Of a stretch of DNA of 9,176 nucleotides, positions 5,980-9,176 are shown piece after piece. Location of the stretch: assembly GCA_002730365.1 (NCBI GenBank), contig PBZZ01000014.1, positions 13,668 through 22,843 on the forward strand. Direction: 5' to 3'. A model generated the notes under the pieces. That model had not been told where the DNA came from. It searched no databases and saw nothing but the letters and a program-made list of their open reading frames with translations. This DNA comes from Deltaproteobacteria bacterium (GTDB lineage Bacteria; SAR324; NAC60-12). Within the stretch, counting starts at the first letter, position 1. Each line of letters starts with the position of its first letter. Position numbers and translations under genes: made by a program.

Positions 5980-6529
5980 CTTCACTCATCTGGATAACCG
6001 AGAGCATCCTCGAATGGTTGATGTTTCACACAAAGCGATCACTGAGCGCAAGGCTGTCGCTCAAGCTGTAGTCCGCCTGGGTGAGGAATTGTTTGAATTA
6101 TTGAAAGAGGAAGGGAATACATCCAAGGGACCGGTTTTTCAGACTGCTATCATTGCAGGTATTCAAGGTGCTAAAAAAACATCAGAAATTATTCCAATGT
6201 GCCACCCTTTGCCCTTATCAAGTGTTGAGATCGAAACTGAATTGGCTGATGGACTTGCAGTGCTTACAGCAACCGTTAGGACAACCGGAAAAACAGGTGT
6301 TGAGATGGAAGCGCTGACGGCTGCGAGCGTCGCTGCACTGACCCTGTACGACATGTGTAAGTCTGTAACCAAAGGCATGGTCATTGAATCAGTAAACTTA
6401 ATTCACAAGACCGGAGGGAGGTCCGGAGATTACAATTCAGCCAGCTTCCATCAAAAGACGAATTCACCCGGACATGAAGATTCTGCTCCGCAAATCTCTA
6501 ATTCTCAAAACACAACTCCTCTGGCATGA
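5969..6529 (+). CDS. moaC: Cyclic pyranopterin monophosphate synthase MoaC
   Basis: MoaC acts after MoaA in molybdenum cofactor synthesis, forming cyclic pyranopterin monophosphate in the cytoplasm. The family motifs are clear: RMVDVSHKAITERKA (15-29), KTSEIIPMCHPLPLSSVEIE (70-89) and TGVEMEALTAASVAALTLYD (109-128), then MCKSVTKGM (129-137) and KTGGRSGDY (147-155). Asp128 and Lys131 fall at the E. coli catalytic positions, and Lys53 is near the expected third residue. The enzyme core ends near residue 155. The extra 31-residue polar tail is not family-conserved as far as I recall, and it lies largely where the next gene already begins. The ATG at 5969 overlaps bpt by 11 bp, with GAGG about 9 nt upstream. 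The setting inside a division-gene set is unusual. MoaA, MoaD and MoaE are not in this window. Confidence 0.93.
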   Translation: MSADFTHLDNREHPRMVDVSHKAITERKAVAQAVVRLGEELFELLKEEGNTSKGPVFQTAIIAGIQGAKKTSEIIPMCHPLPLSSVEIETELADGLAVLTATVRTTGKTGVEMEALTAASVAALTLYDMCKSVTKGMVIESVNLIHKTGGRSGDYNSASFHQKTNSPGHEDSAPQISNSQNTTPLA

Positions 6530-6848
6530 CCCAGCTCTTCTGCTAAAGGGGACCCTCCGTTCTTTTCGCACCATGGTCTTGCTGGCAATCCTACTTACTT
6601 TCGGCTGTCTAGTTTATCTCTGGCAGTGGATGAACTTTCTGGAAAAAAGTTATGAAGTTCAGCGTCTTGAAAAAGATCATCAGCAGATGATCGTTCGACT
6701 AGAGATGCTGAGAGTAGAAGCCGATTATTTGAGTAGACCCCAACGCCTCGAGACAGTAGCCATCAATCAAATGCAGATGCGGCTTCCCAATCCCACCCAA
6801 CTTAACCAAAGCGAAACTCTCTTTTCCAATGAAGTCTCGCACCCATAA
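6474..6848 (+). CDS. ftsL: Cell division protein FtsL-like (bitopic, coiled coil)
   Basis: This 124-residue protein has the layout of FtsL: a basic cytoplasmic N-terminus (1-33), one membrane helix (about 34-52, MVLLAILLTFGCLVYLWQW) and a periplasmic heptad-rich helix (about 55-90, including LEKDHQQMIVRLEMLRVEADYL). FtsL forms the FtsQLB complex that activates septal peptidoglycan synthesis by FtsWI. Sequence conservation in this family is poor, so the call rests on topology, length (E. coli FtsL is 121 aa) and position directly before ftsI, which it overlaps by 20 bp. The ATG at 6474 overlaps moaC by 56 bp and has only a weak ribosome-binding site. The next in-frame ATG (6573) would remove the cytoplasmic tail that FtsL normally has. 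The gene rsmH, which usually precedes ftsL, is missing here. Confidence 0.8.
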   Translation: MKILLRKSLILKTQLLWHDPALLLKGTLRSFRTMVLLAILLTFGCLVYLWQWMNFLEKSYEVQRLEKDHQQMIVRLEMLRVEADYLSRPQRLETVAINQMQMRLPNPTQLNQSETLFSNEVSHP

Positions 6849-8616
6849 TCCAAAATTTTCACAATACACTTTCAATATCCGAGTTCTTTCGGTTGTTGTA
6901 GTGATTGCCAGTTGTTTGGTAGTTTTATTGGGTCGCATGTTCTACTTGCAGATTTTGCAAGCTGAGTACTTCTCAGAACGGGCCCGTCACCAACAACAGA
7001 GTAGGATCACCCTGGAACCTAGAAGGGGAACAATTACAGATCGTCAGGGTCGACGCCTCGCTGTTTCAGTCCCAGTACAATCCCTCTACGCAAGACCACA
7101 AAATATTGAATCTCCTTACACAGTTGCAACCCGAATTGCGCCACTTCTTGATATTAGTCGGGACAAACTTCTCAAAACACTCAGAACAAAGCGCTCTTTC
7201 GTCTGGCTAAAGCGCCAACTCCCCCCTGAGGTTGCCCAAAAGATTAAGGCAATGGACTTTGAAGGGTTAGATTTTGTTGAAGAGCACAGAAGGGTCTATC
7301 CGAATGGTGAGATGGCTGGTGCTTTGTTAGGTTTTACAGGGGTCGATTCACAAGGATTGGAGGGGTTAGAGTACCAGTATCAGGACTTGATGGCCGGAGA
7401 GCCTGAAGAAGTTGTCGTTGAGAGAGATGGAACTCGAAGAGTAATTCCACACACCTTGCCTCACGATCTGAAAGCTCAGAGGCAATCGATTCAACTGACA
7501 CTTGACAACACCATTCAACATTACACCGAAGCTGCGCTGAAACGTGGGGTCGAAACTTCCCGGGCTGACCGCGGAGTAGCCATCGTCATGCAATCCCAGA
7601 CAGGAGCAGTGCTTTCAATGGCGACCTATCCCCAATTCGATCCAAATCGATACAGAGACTTCGACAGATCAACTTTTCTGAATCGTGCTGTCACCGTTGG
7701 TTATGAGCCTGGTTCTACGTTTAAAATTCTAACCATTGCTGCTGCTCTGGAAGAGAAGCTGATTACACCGGAGCAAGAATTTTTCTGTGAAAATGGCGCT
7801 TTTCGGTTTGCTGGGGAAGATTTCCACGACACCTCATCTCATGAAAATCTGAATATCGAACAGATCATTCAGAAATCTTCGAACATCTGTGCCATCAAAA
7901 TTGGTACTTTGCTAAGCCCAGAGAAATTCTACGAATATATTCGTCGATTTGGATTTGGATCACGACCGGAATCTGGACTTTCTGGAGAGGCTCTTGGACG
8001 GGTGTTGCCACTACAACGCTGGACTCGAGTTGATCATGCTTCCATCTCCTTTGGCCATGGCATCTTAGTTTCTCCACTCCAGTTGATCAGCGCACTGAAC
8101 GTAGTTGCTGCCGATGGGAAATGGCTTCATCCTTACATTGTAGACCATGCTTTTAGCAAGGAAGGGGAAATCATTCTGGAGACCCTTGATGAGGAAGGAA
8201 AAGTCTTAAAGAAATTTGGAGCTCATGATCCAAAGCAGTTGATTTCTGCCGAAACTGCCCAGATCTTAAGGAAGATGATGATTAGCGTAACCCAGGAAGG
8301 CGGTACTGCTGTAGAAGCAGCGATCCCAGGTTACAACGTTGCTGGAAAGACTGGGACCTCTCAAGTTTTCGATGAAAAAACAGGTAGATACTCAAACCGA
8401 AAGCATATTGCTTTCTTCAATGGCTATGTCCCAGCTGAACAGCCACTACTCACCGTGCTAGTTGTGATTGAACATCCACGAAGCTCCCCCTACGGTGGTA
8501 AAGTCGCAGGTCCCGTTTTCAAAGAAATCGTGAGTAGAACTTTTCTACACAATGACATCCTGCCAGAGATGCACCAAGAAGTAGCTGAGATTCTCGACAA
8601 CCCCGAACAAGGGTGA
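6829..8616 (+). CDS. ftsI: Septal peptidoglycan transpeptidase FtsI (PBP3)
   Basis: FtsI is the class B penicillin-binding protein that crosslinks septal peptidoglycan with FtsW. The 595-residue length is typical. There is a short cytoplasmic tail and a membrane helix (about 17-36, VLSVVVVIASCLVVLLG). The dimerisation/pedestal domain opens with EPRRGTITDRQGRRLAVS (63-80). The transpeptidase domain holds the three active-site motifs: STFK (Ser296 nucleophile, Lys299), SSN (350-352) and KTGTS (507-511). The conserved AFFNGYVPAE follows at 528-537. Nothing essential is missing. No PASTA domain is present. The start overlaps ftsL by 20 bp, suggesting translational coupling. A murE or other mur gene would be the usual next neighbour but is not seen; the next gene lies 220 bp on, so the transcription unit may end here, though I found no strong terminator. 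Confidence 0.96.
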   Translation: MKSRTHNPKFSQYTFNIRVLSVVVVIASCLVVLLGRMFYLQILQAEYFSERARHQQQSRITLEPRRGTITDRQGRRLAVSVPVQSLYARPQNIESPYTVATRIAPLLDISRDKLLKTLRTKRSFVWLKRQLPPEVAQKIKAMDFEGLDFVEEHRRVYPNGEMAGALLGFTGVDSQGLEGLEYQYQDLMAGEPEEVVVERDGTRRVIPHTLPHDLKAQRQSIQLTLDNTIQHYTEAALKRGVETSRADRGVAIVMQSQTGAVLSMATYPQFDPNRYRDFDRSTFLNRAVTVGYEPGSTFKILTIAAALEEKLITPEQEFFCENGAFRFAGEDFHDTSSHENLNIEQIIQKSSNICAIKIGTLLSPEKFYEYIRRFGFGSRPESGLSGEALGRVLPLQRWTRVDHASISFGHGILVSPLQLISALNVVAADGKWLHPYIVDHAFSKEGEIILETLDEEGKVLKKFGAHDPKQLISAETAQILRKMMISVTQEGGTAVEAAIPGYNVAGKTGTSQVFDEKTGRYSNRKHIAFFNGYVPAEQPLLTVLVVIEHPRSSPYGGKVAGPVFKEIVSRTFLHNDILPEMHQEVAEILDNPEQG

Positions 8617-8715
8617 TTGAAATTGAAGATTAGGCTTTTGGGTCAGACTCCTCACTAAGTCACTACAAACCTGTAGAAAATAATTATCGGTTACTTTCGG
8701 AAATGAGACAGGGAC

Positions 8716-8793
8716 AAAAATTTGCTTTTCCAAAAAATCATCAAAAAATTGAAGTTTTTCTGCATTAGTGTTTCCTTATTTTTCATTCTTTTT
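8716..8793. other. Phased A/T tracts, possible intrinsically bent DNA
   Basis: Runs of five or six A or T occur at 8716-8720, 8732-8737, 8743-8748, 8755-8759, 8779-8783 and 8789-8793. The spacing between centres from the second onward is about 11, 11.5, 24 and 10 bp, close to one or two helical turns. The octamer CAAAAAAT is directly repeated at 8731-8738 and 8742-8749. Such phasing favours curvature and can assist promoters, but no clear -35/-10 pair was found in the 8617-8836 spacer. Confidence 0.35.
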
Positions 8794-8836
8794 CGAGCAT
8801 CCTAAATCTGTTTACAGAACAAACTCGCCTTGAAAA

Positions 8837-9025
8837 ATGTCTAAACCCAATCCTCCTAAATCCTGTCGACAGTGCCAGTTTTATCACATCACCTGGGATT
8901 CAAACGCGCCGTATGGTTGTCATAAGCTAGGATTCAAAACACGACTGGAACCTTCTCAGTATGTTTTACAGGTTTCTGGTCAACCCTGTTTAAATTTCAC
9001 TCCTAAAGCCAATCCTAAAAAGTGA
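8837..9025 (+). CDS. Small four-cysteine protein, probably metal-binding
   Basis: This 62-residue protein has Cys10 and Cys13 (CRQC), Cys28 (PYGCHK) and Cys51 (GQPCLNF), a plausible zinc-binding set, with His17 and His29 also available. The core reads FYHITWDSNAPYGCHKLGF, then KTRLEPSQYV and SGQPCLNFTPK. From memory, small bacterial proteins with this C-x2-C ... TWD ... PYGC ... GFK ... SG.pC layout occur in several Gram-negative groups without an assigned function; I cannot name a family with certainty. It has no signal peptide or membrane helix, so it should be cytoplasmic. The ATG at 8837 has a weak ribosome-binding site. It lies 220 bp after ftsI and 4 bp before the next probable gene, so it may form a separate short operon with that gene. 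Confidence 0.75.
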   Translation: MSKPNPPKSCRQCQFYHITWDSNAPYGCHKLGFKTRLEPSQYVLQVSGQPCLNFTPKANPKK

Positions 9026-9029
9026 CTCT

Positions 9030-9176
9030 GTGAATCGCTCAGCACTCGCAGCATTACTAGCAGAAAATAACTGGCACCTCCTTCCATACCATCTGCCCCT
9101 TCGAAATAAACTTACCATCAAACAAGAATCAGATTCCCTCCGTAAAGGTCTATTATTGTTTTGGCAGAGCGATGTT
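9030..9176 (+). CDS. Possible MenC-like / enolase-superfamily protein (partial, N-terminus)
   Basis: An open frame from GTG at 9030-9032 runs to the window end, giving 49 residues. The segment LLPYHLPLRNKLTIKQ (17-32), followed by SDSLRKGLLLFW (34-45), resembles the first strands of the enolase-superfamily capping domain. It is closest to o-succinylbenzoate synthase (MenC), where a YxLPLxxPL stretch precedes RxGLLLRL. MenC would make o-succinylbenzoate for menaquinone; a dipeptide epimerase would share the same N-terminal fold. The catalytic barrel is outside the window, so the function is tentative. The start is uncertain, with no good ribosome-binding site; the tight spacing after the four-cysteine gene suggests coupling. 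Confidence 0.5.
   Translation, partial: MNRSALAALLAENNWHLLPYHLPLRNKLTIKQESDSLRKGLLLFWQSDV

Noticed and set aside
4850..6384. Minus-strand open frames inside ftsZ, bpt and moaC
   Set aside because: All are opposite strongly conserved proteins with intact motifs and have no recognisable product or ribosome-binding site.
8668..8681. CTACA-aacc-TGTAG hairpin after ftsI as a terminator
   Set aside because: The stem is only 5 bp with little G+C and is not followed by a T run, so it is not a convincing terminator.
1..9176. CRISPR array, tRNA/rRNA gene, insertion sequence, prophage or integration site
   Set aside because: No regularly spaced repeats, clover-leaf or rRNA sequence, transposase or integrase motifs, or terminal inverted repeats were seen on either strand.

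Overview
The window reads as chromosomal DNA of a Gram-negative bacterium. Support comes from a GT9 heptosyltransferase (LPS inner core), a YihG-type acyltransferase relative, FtsL/FtsI, and Bpt (the bacterial leucyl-transferase of the N-degron pathway, mostly proteobacterial). Base composition is moderate, roughly mid-40s % G+C by eye, with AT-rich intergenic DNA. A marine proteobacterium or SAR324-like lineage would fit, but that is a guess. I see no tRNA, rRNA, CRISPR, insertion sequence, integrase or attachment site.

Left half (1-4006, all minus strand). A compact gene set reads leftward from a DEAD-box RNA helicase of the DeaD type. It continues through a 53-residue hydrophobic small protein, a YbjN/type-III-chaperone-like protein, a YihG/PlsC-like acyltransferase homologue that has lost its catalytic motifs, and an exported protein with three DGTYE-type repeats. 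It ends in the N-terminal 128 residues of a heptosyltransferase, cut by the window edge. Gaps are short (10-34 bp) and one pair overlaps by 20 bp, so co-transcription is likely. The small membrane protein fits exactly between the helicase stop and the corrected start of the YbjN-like gene.

Divergent intergenic (4007-4264). This 258-bp AT-rich spacer separates the helicase and ftsZ. It carries a plausible sigma70 promoter for ftsZ and a perfect 8-bp inverted repeat in the helicase leader.

Right half (4265-9176, all plus strand). The order is ftsZ, bpt, moaC, ftsL, ftsI, a short spacer with phased A/T tracts, a 62-residue four-cysteine protein, and the start of what may be an o-succinylbenzoate synthase (MenC-like) or other enolase-superfamily gene. 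From ftsZ to ftsI the genes are nearly gapless or overlapping (overlaps of 11, 56 and 20 bp), so three cell-division genes appear to be co-expressed with an N-degron enzyme and a molybdenum-cofactor enzyme. The usual dcw neighbours (mraZ, rsmH, murE, ftsA) are absent here.

The most striking points are an FtsZ that stops at the end of its globular domain, with no C-terminal linker or tail peptide; the unusual ftsZ-bpt-moaC-ftsL-ftsI arrangement; the catalytically dead-looking acyltransferase homologue; and a small membrane protein gene that is easy to miss. No wholly new defence or mobile system is evident.
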